A stretch of DNA of 64,000 bases from Mucilaginibacter sp. (GCF_028288185.1 NZ_JAQBOF010000027.1:186001-250000); one strand, 5' to 3'. Shown: positions 8,731 to 19,313, counted from the first letter of the stretch. A program made the numbers and translations. Notes: a model not told the origin generated them from the letters alone.

Positions 8731-11427
8731 ATGAGCTGTTTTTTACCCGTTAAATTATCCGTAAGGAAAAATATTGCCTTCCTGTTTATAACAGCAAGTG
8801 TTTTGTTAAGCTTTACTCCTGCAAATGCCGCCGAGAAGATAGACGATCTGAAATGCGAATACCTGGTTAATCCATTAGGGATTGACGCTGTACATCCACG
8901 TTTAACTTGGGTGATGAATGATACCCGTCATGGGGCAATGCAAACTGCTTATCAATTATCAGTGGGTACAGACTCTGTCGAGCTAAACAAAGGCATAGCG
9001 GCTACATGGAAAACGGCTAAGGTATTATCAGCAAATAGTAGAGTTGTTTATAGTGGTAAAACCTTACAGCCTTTTACTAAATATTATTGGCAGGTTACTA
9101 TTTGGGATGAAACCGGAAAAATTACCACATCAGCCATAGTCAGCTTTGAGACCGGCCTGGTTGAAAAAAGCAACTGGAAAGGTACCTGGATAAGCGATAA
9201 CCGCGGGCCGGAAGTTAAACCTGCCCCATATTTTAGAAATGTATTTGATCTGGGTAAGAAAGTAAAATCAGCCCGTGCATATATCGCGGTAGCAGGTTTA
9301 TATGAACTTTATATCAACGGCCAAAAAATTGGTAATCACAGACTTGACCCTATGTACACCCGTTTTGATCGCAGAACGCTATATGTTACTTATGATGTAA
9401 CCAGCCAACTACAAACCGGCAAAAACGCCATAGGTGTGTTATTAGGTAACGGTTGGTATAATATGCAAAGTACAGCAGTATGGGATTTCCACAAGGCCCC
9501 GTGGCGTAACCGCCCAACTTTTTGTTTGGATGTGCGGGTTACTTATACGGATGGCACGGTTGAAACTTTAACATCAGACCGTAAATGGAAATCATCATCA
9601 AGCCCTATAACTTTTAACAGTATATATACTGCCGAGCATTATGATGCGCGCCTGGAACAACCGGGCTGGAACACCACGAACTTTACCGAGACACCCCGGA
9701 CCTGGAGGACGGTAATCATTCGCCCTGCGCCATCGGCAAATATTGTGTCGCAGGCTATGCAGCCTATTCGCGCTATAGAAACAATTCCGGCTGCTAATAT
9801 AAAAAAGCTAGATGATACTACCTATCAATTTAATATAGGAAGAACAATTGCAGGGGTAACCAAAATAACTGTAAGCGGCGAAGCCGGTACGGTTATCCGC
9901 CTAAAACATACCGAGAAACTGGGTAAAAATGGCTATGGCGATATGTCTAACATAGATGTGCATTATCGCCCGACAGATAAATCAGATCCTTTCCAGACAG
10001 ACATATTTATACTAAGTGGCAAAGGTGAAGAAACCTTTATGCCGAGGTTTAATTACAAAGGCTTTCAATATGTTGACGTTACAAGCGATAAGCCGATCAA
10101 ATTAAAAAAAGAGAGCCTTACCGCATATTTTATGCACAGCGATGTAGCTACGATAGGTAATATCAACTCATCAAACACTACGCTGAACAAAATATGGTTT
10201 GCTTGTAACACCTCTTATTTATCAAATTTTTATGGCTACCCAACCGATTGTCCGCAACGCGAAAAAAATGGCTGGACAGGTGATGCCCACATCGCCAGCG
10301 AAACAGGTTTGTACGGCTTTGACGGTATCACTATTTATGAAAAATGGATGGCCGATCATAGGGACGAACAGCAGCCAAATGGCGTATTGTCATCTATTAT
10401 TCCGTCTGACGGTTGGGGATATGAGTGGGGCAATGGCCCAGATTGGACGAGCACTGTAGCTATTATACCATGGAATCTATACCAGTTTTATGGCGATAGT
10501 AAAACTTTAAATGATAATTATGATGCAATCAGGCGTTACGTTAACCACATTGATGAGTTATATCCATCAGGTATGACAACCTGGGGCCTGGGCGATTGGG
10601 TGCCCGTTAAATCGGTATCGCCAGTTGAGTTTGTGTCGTCTATCTATTATTTTACAGACGTAAATATTCTGACAAAAGCTGCAAAGCTTTTTGGCAGGGC
10701 CGATGATGAAAAGAAATATACTGCACTGGCTTTAAAGATAAAAAACGCGCTTAACACAAAATACTTAAACACAACTACGGGTATTTACGATAAAGGATAC
10801 CAAACAGAACTAAGTATGCCGCTATATTGGGGATTAGTACCTGAAAACCTGAAAGCTAAAGTAGCAGCCAACCTGGCCGAGCGTGTTAAACAGGATAACA
10901 ATCACCTTGATGCCGGTATATTAGGCGCTAAAGCCATTTTAGGCGCGTTAAGCGATAATGGTTATGCTGATGTGGCTTATTCTATCGCATCTCAGGAGAC
11001 TTTCCCTTCATGGGGTTGGTGGATAAAGAATGGTGCGACTACTTTATATGAGAACTGGGACGTTTTTGCAAAAAGCGACCTATCATTAAACCATATTATG
11101 TTTGGCGAAATAAACGCCTGGTACTACAAAGGTATCGGTGGTATAAAGATAGACCCTGCAAACCCGGGCTTTAAAAATATATTACTGCAACCCAATTTTG
11201 TATCGGACTTAGATCATTTTGAAGCCGAGCATACCGGCCCTTATGGTAAGATAGTTTCGGCATGGAAAAGAGAAGGTGATGCAATTAAGTATTCGGTAAC
11301 TGTACCGGCTAATTCTACGGCTACGGTTACATTCCCGACAGGTAAAAAAGCTACTTTGGGTGGGAAGGATGTTGCGGCGAGTGGGTTGAAGATAGCTTCG
11401 GGGAGTTACGAGTTTTTGGTGAGGTAA
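8731..11427 (+). CDS. GH78 family alpha-L-rhamnosidase
   Basis: LKCEYLVNPLGIDAVHPRLTWVM, YPTDCPQREKNGWTGDAHIASET, HIMFGEINAWYYKGIGGI. Confidence 0.92.
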   Translation: MSCFLPVKLSVRKNIAFLFITASVLLSFTPANAAEKIDDLKCEYLVNPLGIDAVHPRLTWVMNDTRHGAMQTAYQLSVGTDSVELNKGIAATWKTAKVLSANSRVVYSGKTLQPFTKYYWQVTIWDETGKITTSAIVSFETGLVEKSNWKGTWISDNRGPEVKPAPYFRNVFDLGKKVKSARAYIAVAGLYELYINGQKIGNHRLDPMYTRFDRRTLYVTYDVTSQLQTGKNAIGVLLGNGWYNMQSTAVWDFHKAPWRNRPTFCLDVRVTYTDGTVETLTSDRKWKSSSSPITFNSIYTAEHYDARLEQPGWNTTNFTETPRTWRTVIIRPAPSANIVSQAMQPIRAIETIPAANIKKLDDTTYQFNIGRTIAGVTKITVSGEAGTVIRLKHTEKLGKNGYGDMSNIDVHYRPTDKSDPFQTDIFILSGKGEETFMPRFNYKGFQYVDVTSDKPIKLKKESLTAYFMHSDVATIGNINSSNTTLNKIWFACNTSYLSNFYGYPTDCPQREKNGWTGDAHIASETGLYGFDGITIYEKWMADHRDEQQPNGVLSSIIPSDGWGYEWGNGPDWTSTVAIIPWNLYQFYGDSKTLNDNYDAIRRYVNHIDELYPSGMTTWGLGDWVPVKSVSPVEFVSSIYYFTDVNILTKAAKLFGRADDEKKYTALALKIKNALNTKYLNTTTGIYDKGYQTELSMPLYWGLVPENLKAKVAANLAERVKQDNNHLDAGILGAKAILGALSDNGYADVAYSIASQETFPSWGWWIKNGATTLYENWDVFAKSDLSLNHIMFGEINAWYYKGIGGIKIDPANPGFKNILLQPNFVSDLDHFEAEHTGPYGKIVSAWKREGDAIKYSVTVPANSTATVTFPTGKKATLGGKDVAASGLKIASGSYEFLVR

Positions 11428-11432
11428 ATAAT

Positions 11433-12044
11433 ATGAAGTATAGATATCTCGTCATAATACTAGTCGTACTGGCATCAGCATGTAATCAAAGTCAACAATC
11501 TGTAAGTAAAACTGATACAGCTATTCAAAAACAAGTTGAAGTTAGTAACAAAACTAAAGCTGATACTATTGCAGACACGATTAAAAAAATAATGGGTTAT
11601 TCAGTAGCTCACAATTTTTCGGATAGTACTTACAAAGATATTTTCTCTATTAACTTGTATGGAAAAACAATACTTAGCGGTGTTGTTGTATTTCAGATAT
11701 TTGATCATACCCATAAAAGTATTTTTAAAGAAACTTATCACGCACAGGATCTGCTGGGTGATATGGGCGATGTTTTAAATAATAGACAAAAGCAAGATAC
11801 CATTAAAAAAAGGCTGGCCGATTTTTTAGATACCAGGAAATTCATATCGCCGGCAATAGATCCTAAAGAAACCTTTGATAATGCCTATTCCAGCGCTGAT
11901 AATGCGGATAAACCTGAATGGGAAGAGATCAAAAAGGATAAGTCATCCATAGGGTTTATGTATAATTATGGCTATGAAGGTACTTATGGAATAACTTTTT
12001 CTAAGAGTAAGAAAAAGTTATTCTTGTTTTTTTATAGTGATTAA
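11433..12044 (+). CDS. Hypothetical lipoprotein
   Basis: Lipobox-like LVVLASAC; intact 203-aa ORF directly after the GH78 gene. Confidence 0.7.
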   Translation: MKYRYLVIILVVLASACNQSQQSVSKTDTAIQKQVEVSNKTKADTIADTIKKIMGYSVAHNFSDSTYKDIFSINLYGKTILSGVVVFQIFDHTHKSIFKETYHAQDLLGDMGDVLNNRQKQDTIKKRLADFLDTRKFISPAIDPKETFDNAYSSADNADKPEWEEIKKDKSSIGFMYNYGYEGTYGITFSKSKKKLFLFFYSD

Positions 12045-12055
12045 GCTTTTAAGAC

Positions 12056-13354
12056 TTACCCGTGCTTTTTCTTCATGTTCATTTTAGCTTTTTGGCCCGA
12101 GCTAAAATTGTAATTTTTATTGTTGGATGCTTTCTTTTCGTGGAACGCCGCGCCCGCTTCAGGTTCGGTAGGTTTTGTAGACTGTTTAGTCGATTCTGCT
12201 TTTGGTTTAGAGTCGTTTACTATCACCAGTTCATCGGGCAGGGCAGAGGCCTGCATTTTTTTTCCGGTGGTTTGTTCTATCTTTTTAACCAGGCTTAACT
12301 CTAAATCGGTAACAAAAGTAAGGGCCAATGTTTCATCATCGCCATTGGTATTAATAATCCTGTTGATATAAGTTTCTTTACTCTGCGGCAAATCAAAATG
12401 TACAAGGAATGGTATGCCTGATAGATCAATAACTTCCTCATTTTCACTTACCACAAGCATTACCCTTGCATTATTTTCAGCCTTAAATTCTTCTACAGAT
12501 TTAAAGCCCTTTACATCAAAAAACGGCGAGTTTAAATAACCCACAGCCTCATGCATACGACGATCAAGGCTTTGAAATACTTTTTCGGCAGTAGCTTTAT
12601 TGTTTACAAATACAATAGATTTAGTAAATACCTCCTCATCATACATAAACAAATTGAGCAGGTTTAGTTTTGTAGCAAAATTGGGTACATTATATAATAA
12701 TTGATGATGTGTTTCTAACGGTGATTCTTCTAACGCTTCTATCTCGATAGTAGCAGGCAGGTTCATAAACGGGGCTATCATTTTCTCAATCCTGCTATGC
12801 ATTACATCTGTAAATACCAGGTGTTGGCATCTGCCAATGCTGTTAGCTAGCTCGGTTATAGGTAGTTGCAGTCCTTTTTTTAACATGCGGTCGGCATCAT
12901 CGATAATCAATAGTTCCGTTTTATTTAAATTAAGGGCCAGCTTTAGATATATAGCTCGGGCACGGTCGGGAGTAGCTACCACGATATCAGCACCATCGGC
13001 CAATGCATCAATTTGTGCTTCGGTGCCCGGGGTAATGTATAGGCCAACTATCGATATTGATGAGTTTTTGTTTAATCGCTCAAAATGTTCTAATACCGCC
13101 AGCACATCTTCTTTCTCAGGGACTAATATCAAAACTTTAGGGACACCTTCGGGCGCATAATTAAACCGGTTTAGGGTAGCTAAAACATAAGTAGTAGTTT
13201 TACCAAAACCTTCCGGCGCTATGGTGATAATGTCCTGTCCGCCTATTATTCTTGTCAGGGTTTTTTGTTGTACTTCTTTTGGTGCTGCGTAACCAAGCTC
13301 GTTCACAGATCTTATTAGTTGTTTATTCAGCTTTAATTTATCAAACCCTGCCAT
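12056..13354 (-). CDS. DEAD/DEAH-box helicase-like protein with degenerate motifs
   Basis: Q-motif region, Walker A APEGFGKTT, DDAD in place of DEAD, no recognisable HRIGRxGR motif VI. Confidence 0.82.
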   Translation of the reverse strand: MAGFDKLKLNKQLIRSVNELGYAAPKEVQQKTLTRIIGGQDIITIAPEGFGKTTTYVLATLNRFNYAPEGVPKVLILVPEKEDVLAVLEHFERLNKNSSISIVGLYITPGTEAQIDALADGADIVVATPDRARAIYLKLALNLNKTELLIIDDADRMLKKGLQLPITELANSIGRCQHLVFTDVMHSRIEKMIAPFMNLPATIEIEALEESPLETHHQLLYNVPNFATKLNLLNLFMYDEEVFTKSIVFVNNKATAEKVFQSLDRRMHEAVGYLNSPFFDVKGFKSVEEFKAENNARVMLVVSENEEVIDLSGIPFLVHFDLPQSKETYINRIINTNGDDETLALTFVTDLELSLVKKIEQTTGKKMQASALPDELVIVNDSKPKAESTKQSTKPTEPEAGAAFHEKKASNNKNYNFSSGQKAKMNMKKKHG

Positions 13355-13528
13355 TATATACTTTCAAATTATTAAAGTGCGAAATTACCTTTATAATCTC
13401 AGAATTAGGAATTTTCTATTAAAGAACAAATTAGGTCGATTGTTAAGTATAAAATGCTTTATAAAAATACAGGTCTATTTGATATTAATTATTAATTTAG
13501 TTTTTAATTATTAATTACAGCACCCCTG

Positions 13529-15316
13529 ATGAAACCCGCAACTATTGCTATTAAAAAGTATATTTTTAAAGTATTGGTGTTTTTGTTTATATCGCTGTAT
13601 AGTACACATTTGCAGGCAGCCCTTGCGGCAAATGATACCACTCCTACAGTTCTACAGCCGTTTGATATCCTTAATCATCTAAAAAAAGAAAATAGGATAG
13701 AGGCAGCGGTATCGATATATAAAAGAAATTACAGACATATAACTGAGCTGCGTGCCATGACCTACCTCGATCAGTTGTCGGCATTGGCCCGGGAACTTGA
13801 TGATAAACCCTTGGAAAGTGTTGTGTTTGATTTTAAGGCCGATTATTACGCTGTAAATAATGCGTTTAATAATTTAAGTATTGCGTACTACCAAAAAGCT
13901 ATAAACTTTGCAAAGGATAATGGATTAACGCTTGAAACTGCTATTTACCTCCATCATGCAGGCATGTTTTATTATAACTTTAAACATAATACTACGGCTT
14001 GCTTGTATTTCTTAAAATCGCAGGAAGAATTTAAAAAAGTTGGCTTTGATAAAGTGCCTAACATGGGCTATTACTATAGCCAGGTGGCCGATTTTTACTA
14101 TCATTTAGACGATTATGCTAATGCCAAAGCACAGTTGCAAGAAGCACTTAAATATAAGTTAACTACACCACGTGATGGGATAAGCATCACCAATACCATA
14201 GCTTTAATTTATCGTAATAATCATCAATACCCGGAAGCGTTAATATATTTTAATAAAACATTGGAGCAGGCACAGAAAAACAAGGATACTGTTTGGATGG
14301 GTATAGCTAACGGCAATATAGGTTCTGTTTATTTTATGCAAAATGATTATGGTAAGGCATTGCCATATATACAGACCGATTATAGCCAATCATTAAAATA
14401 TAATGAAAAGATAAACGCCACTATTGCGTTATTAAGGATAGTAAAAATAAATCTTGTTAACAATAAAATTCAATTGGCGCTTAAGCAATTAGATACTGCC
14501 GAACTTTTAATACACAATAGCCCCACGTTGGCTTTAAACTTACGCGCAGATATGCTTGACCTTAAAGCCCAATGTTATGATAAAATGGGGCTGCCTGCTA
14601 AGTCCCTGATTTTTAGAAAGAAATATGAAGCCGCAAAAGATAGTCTGACCATTCAGAACAATATTGCCGCAGTTGACGTGGTGAAAATGCAATACGTTAT
14701 AGGTAAGCATTTAGCCGAAGAAAGTAAACTTAAAGCAAAGGCCAAAGTTGAAGCCAATGAGCGTAACGCTGTATTTATTATACTTTTCTTATTGCTTATT
14801 ATCACTGTATTAGTATACAGCAGGCAGGCATTAAAAACAAAAAAAGACAAAGAACTTTTGCGGGCAGAAAAATTACGGGTAGATGAAGAATTGAAATATA
14901 CAGCGCTTAAACTGGATAATTACACAGAGAATCTAAGGAAAAACAACAAACTGATTGAAAGCTTTAAACAACAAATAGAACATCTGAAAAGTAAAAATGC
15001 CGACAATGCGGTTGTTGAGCATCTGGAAGAGTTAATGCAGGCGCATATTATGACAGATGGTAACTGGATGGAGTTTAAAAAGATATTTTTAAAAGTTTAC
15101 CCTAATTTTTTCTTTAACCTAAAGAAAAGGTTCTTATATCTTTCAGAAAACGATATAAGATTATTAACACTGATAAAGCTACAGTCTAATAATAAAGAAA
15201 TGGCTAATATGTTAGGGATAACTATTGAAGGTGTTAAAAAGGCAAAACAACGCCTTAGGAAGAAAATGAACCTGGATGATAACACCACTATTGAAGAGGC
15301 AATCTTGAAAATTTAG
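13529..15316 (+). CDS. TPR protein with TM segment and C-terminal LuxR-like HTH
   Basis: Repeated TPR helices; TM segment FIILFLLLIITVLVYS; C-terminus LSENDIRLLTLIKLQSNNKEMANMLGITIEGVKKAKQRLRKKMN. Confidence 0.82.
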   Translation: MKPATIAIKKYIFKVLVFLFISLYSTHLQAALAANDTTPTVLQPFDILNHLKKENRIEAAVSIYKRNYRHITELRAMTYLDQLSALARELDDKPLESVVFDFKADYYAVNNAFNNLSIAYYQKAINFAKDNGLTLETAIYLHHAGMFYYNFKHNTTACLYFLKSQEEFKKVGFDKVPNMGYYYSQVADFYYHLDDYANAKAQLQEALKYKLTTPRDGISITNTIALIYRNNHQYPEALIYFNKTLEQAQKNKDTVWMGIANGNIGSVYFMQNDYGKALPYIQTDYSQSLKYNEKINATIALLRIVKINLVNNKIQLALKQLDTAELLIHNSPTLALNLRADMLDLKAQCYDKMGLPAKSLIFRKKYEAAKDSLTIQNNIAAVDVVKMQYVIGKHLAEESKLKAKAKVEANERNAVFIILFLLLIITVLVYSRQALKTKKDKELLRAEKLRVDEELKYTALKLDNYTENLRKNNKLIESFKQQIEHLKSKNADNAVVEHLEELMQAHIMTDGNWMEFKKIFLKVYPNFFFNLKKRFLYLSENDIRLLTLIKLQSNNKEMANMLGITIEGVKKAKQRLRKKMNLDDNTTIEEAILKI

Positions 15317-15424
15317 CTGGCGGGTATCGACTCAGTAATTTGCGTTAAATAAAAGAACGGCTGTGAATTTTTATGATAACGGTACAGTTGTTGCAGTTAT
15401 GTTAAAAATCAAAATCATAAAATT

Positions 15425-15610
15425 ATGAAAACGCAGGATTTTAAAAACAACAACAACGGCCAGGGCAGCACAACTGCCGACAGAGCCTTTACTAATCAAA
15501 ACGAAAAGCTTAAAGAAAAAGGAATAAGTAATTCGGGCGGGCAGCCATCTTTTGCAACGTCAAGCAAAGACAGTATGCATAAACCCGAACGTAAAAAAGC
15601 TAGATTGTAG
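15425..15610 (+). CDS. Small hydrophilic hypothetical protein (61 aa)
   Basis: Isolated ORF ending directly before a strong terminator. Confidence 0.55.
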   Translation: MKTQDFKNNNNGQGSTTADRAFTNQNEKLKEKGISNSGGQPSFATSSKDSMHKPERKKARL

Positions 15611-15615
15611 AAAAC

Positions 15616-15642
15616 GCCCCGGTACTTGCCGGGGCATTTTTT
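15616..15642 (+). terminator. Rho-independent terminator
   Basis: GCCCCGG-tacttg-CCGGGGC followed by ATTTTTT. Confidence 0.85.
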
Positions 15643-15683
15643 ATGGGATATATTTGGGCCGGATTTATCCAGCCCAATAAAAT

Positions 15684-16373
15684 ATGAAAAGATCATTCTA
15701 TTTGTTTATCGCCATAGCACTTGTCGCCTGCCACTCGAAACCAAAAACACCGTTTCAAATATTAAAGTCAGTAAAGATCAAAGATGGCGCAAAGCTGAAT
15801 GTACAAGTTAACAGCCGTATAGGTAAACAGGAAATGGTAGATATAGCCGCTTACCTAAAAAGCGACAGCTCGCAATACAACAATTTGCAAATAGACTACA
15901 TACTGCCCGGTAACAGCTATCAAAACAAAGCCGGCATTACTGTCTATGCTACAGCTGCCTATCATGATAAAGCCGCTATAGCCCCTGCCGATACGGTTAA
16001 AGATAACGACAATAACCTGCTGAGCTTTGAATTTGTAGGCTTTACCGCTGCTAAAGCAAAAGAGTTATTGGCCTTTGACCCAAAGGATATGGCTGGTAAA
16101 CATATTATAGGTAAGTTTATTGATGATAATACTAAAACTATCAGCATTATTTACGAGGACAAGCACGCCGATAACCAGTTATATATTTTGGAACTGGATA
16201 CCGTTGGCAAAGTAGTATCGGCCATACAACCAATGGAAGTTACCTCCAAAGGCATCAAGAAAATGGTGGTAAGCCAACAGGGCGATTATATGGTTTTAAA
16301 AGATAGTATACTCACTCTATACAGCAGTGCAGATTACGACAGGCCGTTTAGAAGTATAAAACAAGGTTTATAA
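15684..16373 (+). CDS. Hypothetical lipoprotein
   Basis: MKRSFYLFIAIALVACHSK lipoprotein signal; intact 229-aa ORF. Confidence 0.72.
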   Translation: MKRSFYLFIAIALVACHSKPKTPFQILKSVKIKDGAKLNVQVNSRIGKQEMVDIAAYLKSDSSQYNNLQIDYILPGNSYQNKAGITVYATAAYHDKAAIAPADTVKDNDNNLLSFEFVGFTAAKAKELLAFDPKDMAGKHIIGKFIDDNTKTISIIYEDKHADNQLYILELDTVGKVVSAIQPMEVTSKGIKKMVVSQQGDYMVLKDSILTLYSSADYDRPFRSIKQGL

Positions 16374-16380
16374 TCTTTCT

Positions 16381-16758
16381 TTATTTTGATGATGGCGCCG
16401 CTGTTACGGGTTTTGCAACAGGTACGGGTTTGTTTAGTGCAAAGCGTTTACTTATCACCGCCAACTGCTCATCGTTAAGTTTTGAGGTCGCTTTTAAAAG
16501 CTGAGCAAAGTAAGCAACTTCATTCTCAGCAGCAGGGCAGCCTATGCTTTCGCCCTGAGTATCTAATGCTGCACCTGTAGGGCGTATCTGGCTATCACCC
16601 AATAATTTGCCTTTTGCATTTAATATCACCCAAAACGGTAAGCCGCTTTTTTCGCCTTTAAATGCTTTTAGTTGCTCTAATGATCCGGGATTTTCCAGGT
16701 TAGTTTTGCCAGGTTGCTCCAGCACATCTAAATGGGCTATTACATAGTTATCATTAAT
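16381..16758 (-). pseudogene. Truncated thioredoxin-like protein (C-terminal remnant)
   Basis: In-frame reading INDNYVIAHLDVLEQPGKTNLENPGSLEQLKAF...GLPFWVILNAKGKLLGDS extends upstream of the listed CTG start to an in-frame TAA at 16759-16761; no N-terminal catalytic half. Confidence 0.65.
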
Positions 16759-16778
16759 TTATCTTTGAAATAATGCTG

Positions 16779-17912
16779 TTAAACATTAAATAATTTAGTG
16801 AGATTAATATGTGCCCACGCTGCTTTATCCGCATTGGCAAAAATTGAAAGATTTACTTCATTGTACTCATTAATATTTACGGTGCCATAGCCGCAAAAAT
16901 CAGCATATTCATAATGGCGTATATAAGGCTTTTCTTTTTCAAGTATGTCTTTTCTGGCCTGTAGAGTTGGTAGGGAAAAATCAGGTTCCAGATTTACTAA
17001 TTCTGTTGTATATGCGCTAATACCTGTAAGATGATGCTTTACAGGTGCGTTTAGCGAGGGAATAACACTCCCAATACCTACCTGTACAACATTGCCCGAT
17101 GGTGTGTTCCTCGCCACGATACTTGTTTTATGTAAATGCCCGCTTAAAACAATTGCTTTGTGTCGGGCTAACAGGTTTAATATTTCATCGCGATACTGTT
17201 CCTGTCCGGGATGAACGTAGATGATCCAGTTTGAACGGGCATCGTATGGAATTAATGGAATATGTGTACAGAAAAATAATTGCTCATCTTTTTTATGTTC
17301 CTTAATAACATTTCTTAGCCACGGCAAGCTATCTTTTTCATTAAAACAATCAAATAAAATAAATCGGGCATTATTATGCACATATACATTATTAGCAGAA
17401 GTTACCGGTTGCTGTAATTGTTTGCTTTGCCATGGCAGCACAATTTCCTGGTACACTTCTTTAGCGCCTATACCTGTAATATCATGATTTCCTTTTATAG
17501 CTACAAATGGCAAGTTAAATTCTTGTTGGTCTACATAGTTTATTAACTCATTAGTTTGGATTGCAGCTAATTCTTTTGACCCGCAAAGTCCCTCTACAAA
17601 ATCGCCAATTTGAAGGAAAAATTTGGCATTTATTTCTATAGCGCATTCTTTTGATACACGCATTAAACTTGACAAATTATCCCTGGTTATGCGCGAGTAG
17701 TTTTCAATTTGTTGTATATCGTTAGGGTATTTTTCTTTCAGATAATCCATATCATGATGCATCAGCTTATCAAAGTGCAAATCGCCCAATAACATGAAAT
17801 TAAATGCCTTTGCAGGAGTATTTGTTAATTTTTTAGCCCATACGTTAATTGGTAAAGCTGCCCCAATGAAAGATAGGTATTGGATGAATTTTCTTCTTTT
17901 TAGCCTATTCAT
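16779..17912 (-). CDS. Metallophosphoesterase (calcineurin-like), secreted
   Basis: LLGDLHFD, QIGDFVEG, IKGNHDITG, LSGHLHKT motifs; signal-like N-terminus with RRKF. Confidence 0.88.
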   Translation of the reverse strand: MNRLKRRKFIQYLSFIGAALPINVWAKKLTNTPAKAFNFMLLGDLHFDKLMHHDMDYLKEKYPNDIQQIENYSRITRDNLSSLMRVSKECAIEINAKFFLQIGDFVEGLCGSKELAAIQTNELINYVDQQEFNLPFVAIKGNHDITGIGAKEVYQEIVLPWQSKQLQQPVTSANNVYVHNNARFILFDCFNEKDSLPWLRNVIKEHKKDEQLFFCTHIPLIPYDARSNWIIYVHPGQEQYRDEILNLLARHKAIVLSGHLHKTSIVARNTPSGNVVQVGIGSVIPSLNAPVKHHLTGISAYTTELVNLEPDFSLPTLQARKDILEKEKPYIRHYEYADFCGYGTVNINEYNEVNLSIFANADKAAWAHINLTKLFNV

Positions 17913-17963
17913 GCAGTATTGATTTGGAATTAGTCATTAATAAATATACGCTACCTTTATAAC

Positions 17964-18677
17964 ATGTATCGTAAAATTTTCAATAAATATTTGTTAATAC
18001 TAAATGTAATTGGTGCCTTATTTATTAGTCTGGGTTATCAAACCGATAAAGTAATACAAATTGACGTTAGCAGCTTGTTAAACACACGCTCTGTTACCAC
18101 ATTAACCAATGGCAAACTTGTGCCGTGGACAAAAGGCGTAGATCGCGAAAACGGTTACCTAACAATTGCCGCAGCTTTGTTTAATAAAGAAACTAACCCG
18201 AAAGCTATACCTGATAATTCATTGATCCCGGCTAATGAGCATCACCCGGCTATGCTATTACATTATGCTAATAATGATGGTACAAAATACCAGACCAGAT
18301 TACTGGCCGACACCGGCGGCTCATTTACGCTTAAAGCGCCTGCAAATAAGTATAGCGACCTTTATGTTTGTTTAACCAGTGCTTACGGAAAATCTAAATT
18401 GCAATATGAGTTGGTTTACAATGATGGGAGAGAAGTGAAGAATATCACCGTACCCGATTGGGCAAACGATGTGTCCGATAATGATCCTAACTTTAGCTAT
18501 GTGGTGCATGACCTGGCTAAATGGAGTAATAGAAGTACTTTAACAGAAACAGATCATCATAACATTCATGCTTTGAATATCCATCTTGATGAAAAACGTG
18601 TGCTTACTGCAGTAAACATAAAGAATTTGTCGAAAACCTATATGTTGTTTTGGGCAGCTACGGGGGTGGTTAAATAG
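17964..18677 (+). CDS. Hypothetical exported protein
   Basis: 237-aa ORF with N-terminal hydrophobic segment. Confidence 0.65.
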   Translation: MYRKIFNKYLLILNVIGALFISLGYQTDKVIQIDVSSLLNTRSVTTLTNGKLVPWTKGVDRENGYLTIAAALFNKETNPKAIPDNSLIPANEHHPAMLLHYANNDGTKYQTRLLADTGGSFTLKAPANKYSDLYVCLTSAYGKSKLQYELVYNDGREVKNITVPDWANDVSDNDPNFSYVVHDLAKWSNRSTLTETDHHNIHALNIHLDEKRVLTAVNIKNLSKTYMLFWAATGVVK

Positions 18678-18714
18678 ACTAAGATTTTTAAGATTAGTGG
18701 GATTGTAGGATTAG
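18677..18714. repeat. Dispersed repeat copy related to 51336-51446 (ACTAAGATTT.TA..ATTAGTGG.ATT.TAGGATT)
   Basis: GACTAAGATTTTTAAGATTAGTGGGATTGTAGGATTAG compared with AACTAAGATTTATAGAATTAGTGGATTTTAGGATTGA. Confidence 0.7.
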
Positions 18715-18722
18715 CTGTTTAA

Positions 18723-19313
18723 TTAGTCAAACTGGTTTTGTAACCGTATCAGGCGATCAATCATCAGGTTAAGTTTATCTTGCTCGCTTTTTACAAATCT
18801 ACCCCTTAGGAAAAACGTACAGAATAACAACCAGGCGGTAGTTATGCCATAGGCTACTATTTTAAATGTAGCCGATGCGCTTTGCAATACCTCGAAAAAG
18901 TATAATAATAACCCGCTGCTTATTAATATTACATACAAATAGTATAAACCGCCATAAACTTTAGCCCGATTTTTTTGATACTCTTTAAGATCCTGTAAAT
19001 ATTCAGCCGGATTAATGGTTACATCCCGCTTGCTGATGATGCGATAATCTCTTACCATCATCATTACATATAATACCATGGTAACCATGATGATGACAAT
19101 ACCCAGGTAAGTGATCCACGAATTAAAAACAAAGAACAGCATCACAAAAAACAACACCGAGAATGAAATACCCATGCTGATAATATTCCATAGCAGTTTT
19201 CGGCCCAGGCTACCCATTCCTTTCTTTACCTGTTTCAGCACATCATCTACTGAAAGCTGATCCTTCTTTGGCTGTTCCTGCCAAACCGACATTAAATGAT
19301 CAAAGTCTTTCAT
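18723..19313 (-). CDS. Membrane protein, sigma-factor-linked (putative anti-sigma partner)
   Basis: Several TM segments; overlaps the 3' end of the ECF sigma gene. Confidence 0.6.
   Translation of the reverse strand: MKDFDHLMSVWQEQPKKDQLSVDDVLKQVKKGMGSLGRKLLWNIISMGISFSVLFFVMLFFVFNSWITYLGIVIIMVTMVLYVMMMVRDYRIISKRDVTINPAEYLQDLKEYQKNRAKVYGGLYYLYVILISSGLLLYFFEVLQSASATFKIVAYGITTAWLLFCTFFLRGRFVKSEQDKLNLMIDRLIRLQNQFD

Noticed and set aside
15425-15610. 61-aa ORF as possible toxin or peptide
   Set aside because: Very hydrophilic, low-complexity, with no TM or toxin-like features and no partner antitoxin; left as hypothetical.
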